The notes: generated by a model not told the origin, from the letters alone. A DNA stretch of 64,000 nt from Rhodobacter sp. (GCA_030065095.1 JASJDP010000008.1:219034-283033); one strand, 5' to 3'. Shown: positions 24,754 to 32,723, counted from the first letter of the stretch. Numbers and translations are program-made.

Positions 24754-25582
24754 GCCGATGCTGATGCCCACCGACTGGCGGCCCGCGCACAAGCTCTTTC
24801 CGCATCAGGTCGGCTTCACCTGTCCGCCCTTCGATTTCGATGCCGCACCGTCGGATTTCCTGCGCATCAGCCCAGAGACAGTCGGCGTACATGGCTGGAT
24901 GCTGCACGTACCCGACTACGTTCACGGGCTCGATCAGCGGCGGGCGAATTTCGGCATGCTCGAGGATTTCGTGCACTGTATGGCGCGAAACGGCGTCGAC
25001 GTGGCCGCGCAGGTGGGATCGAACTGGGTGCATGCCAGCGGGCTGGGCGTCGCAGGGATTCGGGATCACTGCGCGCGCTTGTCGGACACGTATGGCATCG
25101 CGTTTCACATGGCAGGCTACGCCATGGTCGAGGCGCTGCGGGATCTCGGCGTTCGGTCGGTGGCGCTGAACGCCGCCTATCACTGGCCGGAATGGTGGCA
25201 GGGCACGGCGGGCTTTCTGCGCGAGGCGGGGTTCGAGGTGCTGTGGGCGGGTAACTTCGTCGATCAGGGCTGGTTCGCGACGCAGGAGGAAGTGAACAGC
25301 CGCCGCTGGGTCTTCGATGGCGATCTGGCGCTGAAATCCTTCGAATACGTGGCCCGGCAGGCGCCGGGGGCGGATGCCTATCTGATCAACGGCATGTGCA
25401 ATTTCCGCACCGGCCCGGACGGGCAGCCGCAGCGGCCTCTGCATCTGACGGCGATGCTCGAGGCGGCCCTGGGCAAGCCGGTGGTGGGCCATGACACGGC
25501 GCTATATTGGCGGGTGTTCAAGACATTGGGGATCGCGCCGGTCGGCGCGCATGGGCGGCTTTTGGAGAGCCTGCATGGATAA
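24746..25582 (+). CDS. Asp/Glu racemase superfamily protein (maleate isomerase/arylmalonate decarboxylase-like)
   Basis: A protein of 278 residues, GTG start, overlapping the previous gene. The two-lobed Asp/Glu racemase fold is suggested by HMAGYAMVEALRDLGVRSVALNAAYH and by the C-terminal active-site segment LINGMCNFRTG with C218. The N-terminal position that carries the first catalytic cysteine in racemases and maleate isomerases reads QVGSNW, so that cysteine is absent. A single C-terminal cysteine is the situation in arylmalonate decarboxylase. It could decarboxylate or isomerise a dicarboxylic intermediate of the pathway. The substrate is unknown. Confidence 0.65.
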   Translation: MAEPMLMPTDWRPAHKLFPHQVGFTCPPFDFDAAPSDFLRISPETVGVHGWMLHVPDYVHGLDQRRANFGMLEDFVHCMARNGVDVAAQVGSNWVHASGLGVAGIRDHCARLSDTYGIAFHMAGYAMVEALRDLGVRSVALNAAYHWPEWWQGTAGFLREAGFEVLWAGNFVDQGWFATQEEVNSRRWVFDGDLALKSFEYVARQAPGADAYLINGMCNFRTGPDGQPQRPLHLTAMLEAALGKPVVGHDTALYWRVFKTLGIAPVGAHGRLLESLHG

Positions 25583-25647
25583 CCGGTGCGCCCAGAATGT
25601 CAGAGGTGTGCGGCCGCAATTTGCTGCGCAAACCGCTTTCCCGCACC

Positions 25648-25671
25648 ATGCACGGCGCAAGCGCCGTGCAT
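25648..25671. repeat. Perfect hairpin covering the sulfotransferase start codon
   Basis: ATGCACGGCG at 25648-25657 and CGCCGTGCAT at 25662-25671 form a 10 bp perfect stem with loop CAAG. Both candidate start codons of the next gene lie in it: the ATG at 25648 in the left arm and the GTG at 25666 in the right arm. There is no T run after it. Confidence 0.65.
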
Positions 25672-26406
25672 AAGATCATCGCGCTTTGGGCCGTTCCGCG
25701 GTCGACCTCGACGGCGTTCGAATGGATGATGCGCCAGCGCGGCGATCTGGAGTGCCTGCATGAGCCTTTCGGCGAGGCCTGGTATCAGGGCGAGGCGCCG
25801 CTATGGCACCGGTGGCGGCCCGGTGAGACGACGACGCCAGGGCTGACGCTGGAAAGCGTTTGGCAAGACATCCAGGCGCGCGCCGCCCGCGGGCCGGTCT
25901 TCCTGAAGGATTTTCCCCACTACATCAGCCATATGTGGACGCCCGAGTTCCTCTCCCACTTCACCCATGCGTTTCTGATCCGCGATCCGGCCAAGACGAT
26001 TACCTCGATCCACGACAAATGGCCGGACTTCCATGAGGGCGAGGTCGGCTTTCCCGAACAGCGGGCGCTGTTCGATCTGCTCTGGGCGCTGCACGGGACT
26101 GCGCCACCGGTGATCGACAGCGACGATCTGCTGGAGCATCCGGCCGAAATGACGCGGGCCTTCTGTGATGGGGTGGGCATCCCGTTCATCGAAAGCGCGC
26201 TTAGCTGGGACCCGGGCGGTGACCCGTCGGCGCACAGCTGGTGGGACGGCGGATCGTTCCATCACAATCTGGCTCGGTCGACCGGTCTGACACCGCAGGC
26301 GCGCCGGTATGTGGGCATCGCCGAGGCGCCGGACCGTGTGCGACAGGTTCATCGCCGGATGAAACCGCATTACGATCGCCTCTATGCCCACCGGATCACG
26401 CCCTGA
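25648..26406 (+). CDS. Sulfotransferase family protein
   Basis: About 252 residues from the ATG at 25648. The conserved segment begins KIIALWAVPRSTSTAFEW, where PRSTST is the 5'-phosphosulfate-binding loop of PAPS-dependent sulfotransferases, followed by FLIRDPAKTITSIHDKW as the 3'-phosphate loop. Homologues tend to start just before KIIALW, so the GTG at 25666 is an alternative; an ATG at 25597 would add a basic extension. It is co-directional between the racemase-like and aldehyde dehydrogenase genes. The acceptor is unknown. The start region is buried in a perfect hairpin, which may limit translation. Confidence 0.7.
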   Translation: MHGASAVHKIIALWAVPRSTSTAFEWMMRQRGDLECLHEPFGEAWYQGEAPLWHRWRPGETTTPGLTLESVWQDIQARAARGPVFLKDFPHYISHMWTPEFLSHFTHAFLIRDPAKTITSIHDKWPDFHEGEVGFPEQRALFDLLWALHGTAPPVIDSDDLLEHPAEMTRAFCDGVGIPFIESALSWDPGGDPSAHSWWDGGSFHHNLARSTGLTPQARRYVGIAEAPDRVRQVHRRMKPHYDRLYAHRITP

Positions 26407-26416
26407 GGAGACGCCC

Positions 26417-27889
26417 ATGACCGACATCGCACCCTATTGGCGGAACTACATCGACGGCACCTGGGTCGATGGCGGGGCCGGGCGGCTTGTGGTCGACGAT
26501 CCGGGCAGCGGTGCGCCGCTGGCCGAGCAGGCGATCGCCGACGCGGCCGACGTGGACCGCGCTGTAGAGGCCGCCAGACGATGCCACGAAAGCGGCGCAC
26601 TGTCGGACATGCGGCCCATCGAACGTGGCCGGATTGTGCAGGCGATGACGGCGTTCTTCCGCGAGCGGGCCGATGAGATCGCCCCGGTCCTGACGCGCGA
26701 GGCCGGCAAGCCGCTTTGGGAAGCGCATGTCGAGATCGAGGGGGCGGCAAAATATTTCGAGTATTACGGCAACCAGGCGGCGACGGTCGAGGGCCGGTCG
26801 ATCCCGCTGGGCGCCGGCTATTTCGACTTTACCGCGATGGAGCCCTATGGCGTCTCGGCGCAGATCATTCCGTGGAACTATCCGCTGGAGGTGGCCGCGC
26901 GGTCCATTGCTGCGGCGCTCGCCACCGGCAACACGGTCGTGGTGAAGACGCCCGAACTCGACCCGTTGACCTCGCGGTATTTCGCGCTGGCGGCCGAGGC
27001 GGTCGGCTTACCGAAGGGCGCGCTGAATATTCTCTGCGGCCATGGGCACGAGGCAGGCGCGGCATTGGCTGCGCACGGGGCCGTCAACCAGATCGTGTTC
27101 ACCGGATCGGTGGCGACCGGACAGAAGATCGCCGCGGCGGCGGCGCAAACCGTCGTTCCTTGCGTGCTGGAACTGGGCGGCAAGTCGGCGGCGATCGTGC
27201 ACGGGGATGCCGATCTGGAGGCATTCGAGGAAAACGTTCGCTGGGGCATCTATTTCAACGCAGGCCAGGTCTGTTCGGCGATGAGCCGGGTGGTGGTGCA
27301 TGAATCGGTGCACGACGAACTGGTTGAACGGATTGCGGGCGTGGCAAGCTCGCTGTCGGTCGGTCCGGGGATCGAACGAGCCGAATTCGGCCGCAACATG
27401 GGCCCGATGGTCAGCCTGAAACAGCGCGATCGGGCGGTCGGTATGGTATCGGCCGCCGAGGGTGCCGGCGCTACGGTTGTGACCGGCGGGCGTGCGATGA
27501 ACCTGCCCGGTTTCTTCATGGAGCCAACGGTCCTGTCGGACGTGGCGCCGGATATGGCCATTGCGCAGGACGAGGTGTTTGGACCCGTCGTATCGGTCCT
27601 GAAATTTCGCGACGAGAACGAGGCCGTCCGGATCGCCAACGGCACGCAATACGGGTTGGTGGCCGGCGTCTTTACCCGCGATCTCGACAGGGCGATGCGC
27701 GGCGCGTCCCGGCTTCGCGCCGGCCAGGTCTTTGTCAACGAGTGGTTCGCCGGCGGGGTCGAGACGCCGTTCGGCGGCTATGGCAAGTCGGGCTATGGCC
27801 GCGAAAAGGGGCGCGAGGCGCTTTGGAATTATGTGCAGACCAAGAACGTGGCGATCCGGCTTGGCGCCGCAGTGCCGGGGAGGGCATGA
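26417..27889 (+). CDS. NAD(P)-dependent aldehyde dehydrogenase (betaine-aldehyde/aminoaldehyde type)
   Basis: A protein of 490 residues starting at the ATG at 26417 after GAGGAG. The ALDH catalytic residues are N154 (IPWNYP), E252 (LELGGKS) and C286 (NAGQVCSAMSR); the NAD site shows FTGSVATGQ. The family oxidises aldehydes to acids. In this locus it may oxidise a betaine aldehyde, a semialdehyde from the aminotransferase, or malonate-semialdehyde-like products. It is coupled to the next gene by an ATGA overlap. Confidence 0.9.
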   Translation: MTDIAPYWRNYIDGTWVDGGAGRLVVDDPGSGAPLAEQAIADAADVDRAVEAARRCHESGALSDMRPIERGRIVQAMTAFFRERADEIAPVLTREAGKPLWEAHVEIEGAAKYFEYYGNQAATVEGRSIPLGAGYFDFTAMEPYGVSAQIIPWNYPLEVAARSIAAALATGNTVVVKTPELDPLTSRYFALAAEAVGLPKGALNILCGHGHEAGAALAAHGAVNQIVFTGSVATGQKIAAAAAQTVVPCVLELGGKSAAIVHGDADLEAFEENVRWGIYFNAGQVCSAMSRVVVHESVHDELVERIAGVASSLSVGPGIERAEFGRNMGPMVSLKQRDRAVGMVSAAEGAGATVVTGGRAMNLPGFFMEPTVLSDVAPDMAIAQDEVFGPVVSVLKFRDENEAVRIANGTQYGLVAGVFTRDLDRAMRGASRLRAGQVFVNEWFAGGVETPFGGYGKSGYGREKGREALWNYVQTKNVAIRLGAAVPGRA

Positions 27890-28272
27890 TGGACGATCTG
27901 TTTCAAAAGGGCCTGGAACAACGCAAGGCGACGCTTGGGGCCGAGTATGTCGAGAAGAACCTGGCGGCGGCGGACGACTTCACCCGACCGTTTCAGGAGG
28001 CGATGACGGCATGGTGCTGGGGCTTCGGCTGGGGCGACGGCGTGATCGACGCAAAGACGCGCAGCATGATGAACCTCGCGATGATCGGGGCGCTGGGCAA
28101 GATGACCGAGTGGGAAATCCATTGCCGGGGCGCGATCAACAACGGTGTGTCGAAGGATGAGATCCGGGCGATCATCCATGTCGTGGGCATCTATTGCGGC
28201 GTTCCGCAGGCGCTGGAATGCTTCCGCGTGGCACGGAAGGTGCTGCAGGAAAGCGGCGCCGGATCGGAGTGA
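27886..28272 (+). CDS. Carboxymuconolactone decarboxylase family protein
   Basis: A protein of 128 residues with two adjacent ATG codons (27886, 27889); the first overlaps the aldehyde dehydrogenase stop. The PcaC-like helical core shows AWCWGFGWGDGVIDAKTRSMM and EWEIHCRGAINNGVSKDEIRAII. The family includes 4-carboxymuconolactone decarboxylases and AhpD-like peroxidase domains; there is no CxxC motif, so it is not AhpD-like. It is the last gene of the rightward operon. Its last codons and TGA stop lie at the left edge of palindromic element copy 2. Confidence 0.75.
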   Translation: MMDDLFQKGLEQRKATLGAEYVEKNLAAADDFTRPFQEAMTAWCWGFGWGDGVIDAKTRSMMNLAMIGALGKMTEWEIHCRGAINNGVSKDEIRAIIHVVGIYCGVPQALECFRVARKVLQESGAGSE

Positions 28273-28596
28273 TGCGTTCCGGACCACCGTTTGGCCGGTT
28301 TTGGCTTGGAGGGGACGTTACAAGCTAGGAACTTAGCCGTGCCATCGCCGACCCGCGGGGAGGCGACCCGCACCGCTGAACGGCTCGATTTATCCCGGCA
28401 AAGTCCGAACGACGTCAATCCGGTAGGCACCGTCGGAAAATCGCCTCCCCTTCGGGGCGGGTCGGCGATGGCGCGGCGGCCTTCGGCCTTGATTCCGTGC
28501 CTGAAGACTGGTTGCGAACGCCCGCACCAGGCCAAGAGTCGACAACGCCGTCGTTCCAGCACCATCTCGATGGTGCAGGGCTGGAACGCACGCTAG
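28262..28596 (+). repeat. Dispersed palindromic MITE-like element, copy 2
   Basis: It has the same architecture as copy 1. The perfect 16 bp inverted repeat is at 28341-28356 and 28457-28472; GATGCGTT lies at the left end; the right end is CTAG at 28593-28596. The copy is about 17 bp longer because of a local hairpin near the right end (CGTTCCA at about 28550 pairs with TGGAACG near 28586). It occupies the whole gap between convergent genes and overlaps the stop codons of both: TGA of the carboxymuconolactone-decarboxylase-type gene and TAG of the universal stress gene. Confidence 0.8.
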
Positions 28597-29039
28597 CGCA
28601 GCACCAGAACAGGCCGCTTGCTCAGGGCGATCACCTCGGCGGTCTGGCTCCCAATCAGCATCCGTTGCAGCCCTCGCCGTCCATGCGATGCCATCACGAT
28701 CAGGTCGCAGTCCTCGAGCTCTGCAGTCTCCATGATGCCCTCGGCGGGAACGCGGTCCTTGATGTGCCGGATTTCGCTGGTCACGTCCATCGCCGCCGCG
28801 CGGGCCTGGGCCTCGGCGAGAATTGCCTCGGCGGACCGGCTTGTCGCATCTTCATAGGCCTGGACTGCATCGAGCCGTCCCTTGTCGATGTCGCCGGCCA
28901 TGTCCAGGGCCGACCAGATCTCGGTCACCGTGACAAACACCACGCCGGCACCGACGGACTTGGCAAGCCTCAGCCCGTGCTCGACCGCACGGGTGGCAAG
29001 CTCTGAGCCGTCTGTCGCAATGAGGATATTGGTGTACAC
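28593..29039 (-). CDS. Universal stress protein, UspA family
   Basis: A protein of 148 residues from a GTG at 29039 (MYTNILIATDGSELA) preceded by CGGAGGAG. The single Usp domain has the ATP-binding pattern GRRGLQRMLIGSQTAEVI (G-2x-G-9x-G-S/T type). Such proteins are induced by starvation or low oxygen and bind nucleotides in the cytoplasm. A near-consensus FNR site lies about 90 bp upstream. The TAG stop codon is the terminal CTAG of palindromic element copy 2. Confidence 0.9.
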   Translation of the reverse strand: MYTNILIATDGSELATRAVEHGLRLAKSVGAGVVFVTVTEIWSALDMAGDIDKGRLDAVQAYEDATSRSAEAILAEAQARAAAMDVTSEIRHIKDRVPAEGIMETAELEDCDLIVMASHGRRGLQRMLIGSQTAEVIALSKRPVLVLR

Positions 29040-29128
29040 TGAACTCCTCCGATCCGGGCTGCAACGATAGGATGGGTGGCCGATGGCGCGGCCAATGGCA
29101 TCCTGCAAGGGTCTGGGCCGGTGCGACC

Positions 29129-29142
29129 ATGATCCTGATCAA
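29129..29142 (-). promoter_or_regulatory. Candidate FNR/FnrL box upstream of the universal stress gene
   Basis: Read on the minus strand the site is TTGATCAGGATCAT, matching the FNR consensus TTGAT-N4-ATCAA at 9 of 10 defined positions. Its centre is about 96 bp before the GTG start of the universal stress gene, which leaves room for a class II promoter and a leader of about 55 nt. Confidence 0.5.
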
Positions 29143-29203
29143 GGAGAACCGGTGTCATGCCGGGCGCGGGTTCGCACGGCCACGCGACGGCATGGCCGTA
29201 GGC

Positions 29204-30013
29204 TTAGAAATCCACCGTCGCGCCCGGCAGTTTCAGGGCGGCGATCAGGTCGCGCAATTCCTGCCGCGCGGCAACCATAGAGATGTTGAACTGCTTGACG
29301 CCGATATCCTTGAGATCGAGCAGCGTCAGTCCGCGCGGGAACAGCTCGCGAAAGGTCACGCGCTCGGTAAAGCCGGGTGCGACGCGAAAGCCGAGCCGCT
29401 TGGACAGGTCGGTGAGCGACCGCTCCATCAGTTCCTTGTTGACCATCCGCTGGGCGCCGACGCGATTGCGGATCACAACCCAGTCGATCGGCGAAAGCCC
29501 CGCCTGGGCGCGCAGTTGGCGGGCGTTCCAGACCATCTCGGAATACACCGACGGTCCGAGGATTTCGTGGGTCTCGCCATCCGTGCGCGCCAGAAGGTCG
29601 AAGTCGACGAAGCTGTCGTTCAGCGGCGTGATCAGGGTGTCGGCCAGCGAATGCGCCACCTGACTCAGCCGGGTGTGCGAGCCGGGGCAGTCGATCAGGA
29701 TGAACTCGCAGCCCTTTTCAAGCCCCGCCACCGCCATCGACAGGCGGCGGTCGTAGATGTTTTCGCCCTGCGCCAGGGCGCTCTGATCGATTTCGGGCAG
29801 TTCCCGGAACTCGGGCGTCGCGAGATCGAGGTCGTGCTTGCTGAGATAGGTCAGGCGGTTTTCCAGGTACCGCGCCAGGGTCTTCTGCCGCAGGTCCAGG
29901 TCGATTACGCCGGTCACGTGCCCCATCCGCGACAGGGCCGTCGCCACATGCATCGACACGGTCGATTTGCCCGCGCCGCCCTTTTCGTTTCCCACGACGA
30001 CGATATGTGCCAT
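29204..30013 (-). CDS. mipZ: Division-plane positioning ATPase MipZ (ParA superfamily)
   Basis: A protein of 269 residues. The deviant Walker A motif is GNEKGGAGKST (residues 8-18). IDLDLRQKTLARYLENR and the switch-region ILIDCPGSHTRLSQVAH are characteristic of alphaproteobacterial MipZ rather than chromosomal ParA. MipZ forms a pole-centred gradient through ParB and inhibits FtsZ, placing the division site at mid-cell. The gene is monocistronic or followed by the universal stress gene after 164 bp. Confidence 0.9.
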   Translation of the reverse strand: MAHIVVVGNEKGGAGKSTVSMHVATALSRMGHVTGVIDLDLRQKTLARYLENRLTYLSKHDLDLATPEFRELPEIDQSALAQGENIYDRRLSMAVAGLEKGCEFILIDCPGSHTRLSQVAHSLADTLITPLNDSFVDFDLLARTDGETHEILGPSVYSEMVWNARQLRAQAGLSPIDWVVIRNRVGAQRMVNKELMERSLTDLSKRLGFRVAPGFTERVTFRELFPRGLTLLDLKDIGVKQFNISMVAARQELRDLIAALKLPGATVDF

Positions 30014-30132
30014 CGCCCGCCCCTTTGCTATGCTCTTGCTACCGGTACCGCCTGCTTCCCGGCACTATATGTTGTGGGCCCAGGCTTTGGAAGCGGGCAG
30101 TCACAGAATTTGGCGCGGTGTGGCGGACCGGA

Positions 30133-30726
30133 TCACTGGGATGCCGAAAGCGCGGCAAGCGCCACGACGCCAAGCATGGCCAGCGCCATGGCGACGTTGA
30201 TCGCGCGGTGGGTGCGGGCGGGCAGGTCGAGCCGTTCCAACATCACCCCGGCATAAAGCCAGGCCAGGTGGATCGGGATCCAGATCAGGTTCAGCACCAC
30301 AAGCTTGACGGCAACCTCGGTCCAGTAGGCGTCCGGGAACATCACGAAGCCGGAAAACAGCGTGGTGTTGACCACGTAGGCCTTGGGATTGATCGGCTGC
30401 AGCAAGAGGCCCGCCATCACGCCGGGCTTGCGCTGGGCCTCGATGAAGCGGATGCGCGTGCCGGCGAAGGCGATGCGGGTGGCGAGGTAAAGCAGGTAGC
30501 AGGTCGAGGCCGCAAACAGGACGGTGCGGATGGCCGGATTGGCAAGGATCACGGCTGCCAGGCCGGAGACCACGAGTGCGATCACCACGAGTTGACCAAG
30601 CAGCAGCCCGAGCACATAGCGCAGCCCCGGCCGGAACCCATAGGCCGCGCCCATGCCGGCGGTCGACATCACGCCGGGTCCGGGGGTGATGATCAGAAGG
30701 AAGGTGGCGGCAATGAATTCCAGCAT
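30133..30726 (-). CDS. LysE family amino acid/metabolite exporter
   Basis: A protein of 197 residues with about six membrane segments, starting at the ATG at 30726 (MLEFIAATFLLIITPGPGVM). The LysE/RhtB signature PGPG is at residues 15-18, and QPINPKAYVVNTTLFSGFV lies mid-protein. Members export lysine, arginine, threonine, homoserine lactone or other small solutes from the cytoplasm. No regulator of the LysG type is adjacent. The frame stays open far upstream but that part lacks coding features and is not included. Confidence 0.85.
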   Translation of the reverse strand: MLEFIAATFLLIITPGPGVMSTAGMGAAYGFRPGLRYVLGLLLGQLVVIALVVSGLAAVILANPAIRTVLFAASTCYLLYLATRIAFAGTRIRFIEAQRKPGVMAGLLLQPINPKAYVVNTTLFSGFVMFPDAYWTEVAVKLVVLNLIWIPIHLAWLYAGVMLERLDLPARTHRAINVAMALAMLGVVALAALSASQ

Positions 30727-31088
30727 GCCCTCATTGGGACCGTATATCGCGCGTTTGTGCAAGATTGCCGGATCAACGGACGATGGCTGGCGCGCGGTTT
30801 CTATGCAAGGGATGGCCGTGCGGACGTCGCCGCCATGCGTTCCTTCCACGTGAATGTCAGCTGGAACGAGCCTGGAACAGACGCCGCGGTGACGAGACGC
30901 CCCGTCCCAACATGTGTGGACCTTGTTTGGCAGCGTGAACAAACGGTCATCTGCGAACGCTTCGATGGGCGCCGCCGGCGCGGAATATCGGCGGGCCGAC
31001 GACACGAACGGGCCCACCCTCAAAAATGGCGTTGCCGCCCTCGCGGTTATTGATAGTGTGCCGGAAAACGTGTTTCGGAGGGTCCTCG
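30727..31088. other. 362 bp divergent intergenic region without a recognised gene
   Basis: The stretch lies between the LysE exporter (leftward) and the HupE gene (rightward). It must hold both promoters. Open frames here do not look like genes. I see no riboswitch-like fold, no copy of the dispersed element and no strong palindrome. Confidence 0.5.
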
Positions 31089-31688
31089 ATGAGACGTCAT
31101 GAAGTAGCTTTCTTCGCGATCGTCGCAGCAGCGTCATTGGCCTTTCTGTCGCCACCCGCGGTGGCCCATACCGGCGAGGGCATCAACAGCGGTTTCGCGT
31201 CCGGCTTCTGGCATCCGATCCTTGGGTGGGATCATGTCGTGGCCATGGTTGCCGTCGGCTTGTGGGGGGCATTTCTGGGCTTGCCGGCGCTCTGGATACT
31301 GCCGGTCGTGTTTCCGCTGGTCATGGCGTTCGGCGGCGCCCTGGGCGTCATCGGCGTACCGCTTCCGGCGGTGGAGACGGGGATTGCGCTTTCCGGTGTC
31401 GTCCTCGGCCTGTTGATTGCCTTCGCGGTTCGCGCCCCGCTCTGGGTCGCCGCAGTCATCGTGGGGGTGTTTGCGGTCTTTCATGGCCATGCCCACGGCA
31501 CAGAGCTTCCCGAAGCGTTCAACGCCTACGGCTACGCAGTGGGCTTCGTGGTCGGAACCGGACTTCTGCACCTGGCAGGCATCGCTCTTGGCTTCCTGAC
31601 GAAGTCGAGTGTGGGCGCTGCCGCCGTTCGTGGCGTCGGGGGGCTGATTGCATTGGTCGGCGCGGCCTTCCTGTTCGGTTTCGCCTGA
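31089..31688 (+). CDS. HupE/UreJ family membrane protein (nickel/cobalt transport-related)
   Basis: A protein of 199 residues, ATG at 31089 after CGGAGG. A cleavable signal peptide (MRRHEVAFFAIVAAASLAFLSPPAVA, then HTGEG) is followed by about six membrane helices. The metal-site motifs HPILGWDH (about 42-49) and FHGHAHG are visible. The HupE/UreJ family mediates nickel or cobalt uptake, often linked to hydrogenase or urease. Neither enzyme is encoded here. It is followed within 8 bp by a second membrane protein gene. Confidence 0.8.
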   Translation: MRRHEVAFFAIVAAASLAFLSPPAVAHTGEGINSGFASGFWHPILGWDHVVAMVAVGLWGAFLGLPALWILPVVFPLVMAFGGALGVIGVPLPAVETGIALSGVVLGLLIAFAVRAPLWVAAVIVGVFAVFHGHAHGTELPEAFNAYGYAVGFVVGTGLLHLAGIALGFLTKSSVGAAAVRGVGGLIALVGAAFLFGFA

Positions 31689-31696
31689 GGCGGGGC

Positions 31697-32305
31697 TTGC
31701 GGGGACACATATGCATCCTGGTACTGGCGGTCGGGGTGTGCGCCACGCGGGCCGAGGCGCACGCCTTTCAGTCCGGGGCGGACTACTACGCTCAATTTCT
31801 TGAAGGCGCCAGCGTCATCCTTCGCTATCCGGAGGCACTGCTTCCGCTTCTGTCTTTGGGTGTTTTGCTAAGCCTCTGGCACTCCGAAGGCATGCTACGG
31901 GCCTGGCCTGCGTTCCTGATCGGTCAGCTGGCGGGTATCCCGCTGGCGGCCGTTGTCGGACCGTGGGCGATCTCGGCCGTTCTGATTGCCGGTATCCTGA
32001 CTGCGACCCTCGCCGCGCTCCTGCCGCGGCACATCCGGGTTGAGGCGCTTGCGATCAGCCTCGGTTTGGGACTTCTCGTGACAGCGGCAAGCCTCGAGGG
32101 GCACGGATTTCTGGAGCTTCCGGTCTTTATCTACGTTGGGATCGTCTTTGCCGCAAACTTGGTGACGGCATGTGCCGCGGGTGTCACAGGTTTTGCTATG
32201 GACCAGGTCGAGGCGAATTGGATGCGAATTCTCTGGCGCATCGCTGGCTCTTGGCTCGCCGCCATCCTGACGCTGATCTTTGCCTTCACCTTGACTGCGA
32301 ATTGA
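31697..32305 (+). CDS. HupE/UreJ-associated membrane protein, probable TTG start
   Basis: About 202 residues. The only start that gives a normal signal peptide (RGHICILVLAVGVCATRAEA, then HAFQ) is a TTG at 31697, preceded by GAGGCGGGG and placed 8 bp after the hupE stop. Six or so hydrophobic helices follow, with the histidine-poor segments GASVILRYPEALLPLLSLGV and EGHGFLELPVFIYVGIV. It resembles the partner membrane proteins that accompany HupE in Rhodobacterales. A role as a second half of the metal transporter is inferred. Confidence 0.6.
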   Translation: MRGHICILVLAVGVCATRAEAHAFQSGADYYAQFLEGASVILRYPEALLPLLSLGVLLSLWHSEGMLRAWPAFLIGQLAGIPLAAVVGPWAISAVLIAGILTATLAALLPRHIRVEALAISLGLGLLVTAASLEGHGFLELPVFIYVGIVFAANLVTACAAGVTGFAMDQVEANWMRILWRIAGSWLAAILTLIFAFTLTAN

Positions 32306-32429
32306 GCGATCAAATACCTGCCGGAAACCCAAGCGATTCCGGCGCGTCTTGGGCCGGCTGTGAAAAAGCTGACACGCGCCCAGCATGCAGCATTCTGGGC
32401 CTGAGTGGCCGTTGACTGTGGTCATACCG

Positions 32430-32464
32430 ACAAAAGAATAAGCGCCGCTCGAGCGAGCGGCGCT
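32430..32464 (-). terminator. Intrinsic terminator of the ribosomal/SRP operon
   Basis: AGCGCCGCTC at 32441-32450 and GAGCGGCGCT at 32455-32464 make a perfect 10 bp stem with a 4 nt loop. On the minus strand it is followed by the T-rich run TTATTCTTTTG, 26 bp after the rpmE stop. Confidence 0.85.
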
Positions 32465-32490
32465 TTGCTTCCTCGGGGGAGACTGCTGGT

Positions 32491-32712
32491 TTAGAAACCA
32501 AGCCCCTCGTATTTCTTCTTGAACTTCGACACGCGGCCGCCGGTATCCATCAGGCGGGTGCCGCCGCCGGTCCAGGCGGGGTGCACGGTCGGGTCGATTT
32601 CCAGCGTCAGGGTGTTATTCTCTTTGCCCCAGGTCGAGCGCATCTGAACCACGTCGCCGTTCGTCATCTTGACGTTGATCACGTGATAGTCGGGATGAGT
32701 GTCTTTTTTCAT
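32491..32712 (-). CDS. rpmE: 50S ribosomal protein L31
   Basis: A protein of 73 residues beginning [19 protein letters not shown]. It has [11 protein letters not shown] and [12 protein letters not shown] of the L31 family and lacks the CxxC zinc motif, so it is a zinc-independent form. L31 bridges the ribosomal subunits. It is the last gene of the leftward operon, 11 bp after rplS and just before a strong terminator. Confidence 0.95.
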   Translation of the reverse strand: MKKDTHPDYHVINVKMTNGDVVQMRSTWGKENNTLTLEIDPTVHPAWTGGGTRLMDTGGRVSKFKKKYEGLGF

Positions 32713-32723
32713 GGCTCTGCCCC

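Noticed and set aside
30727..31088. Metal or cobalamin riboswitch before hupE
   Set aside because: No conserved cobalamin or NiCo riboswitch core or matching stems could be seen in the 362 bp region.
30727..31155. N-terminal extension of the LysE exporter by about 143 residues
   Set aside because: The extension has no family similarity. The ATG at 30726 directly precedes the standard LysE first helix.
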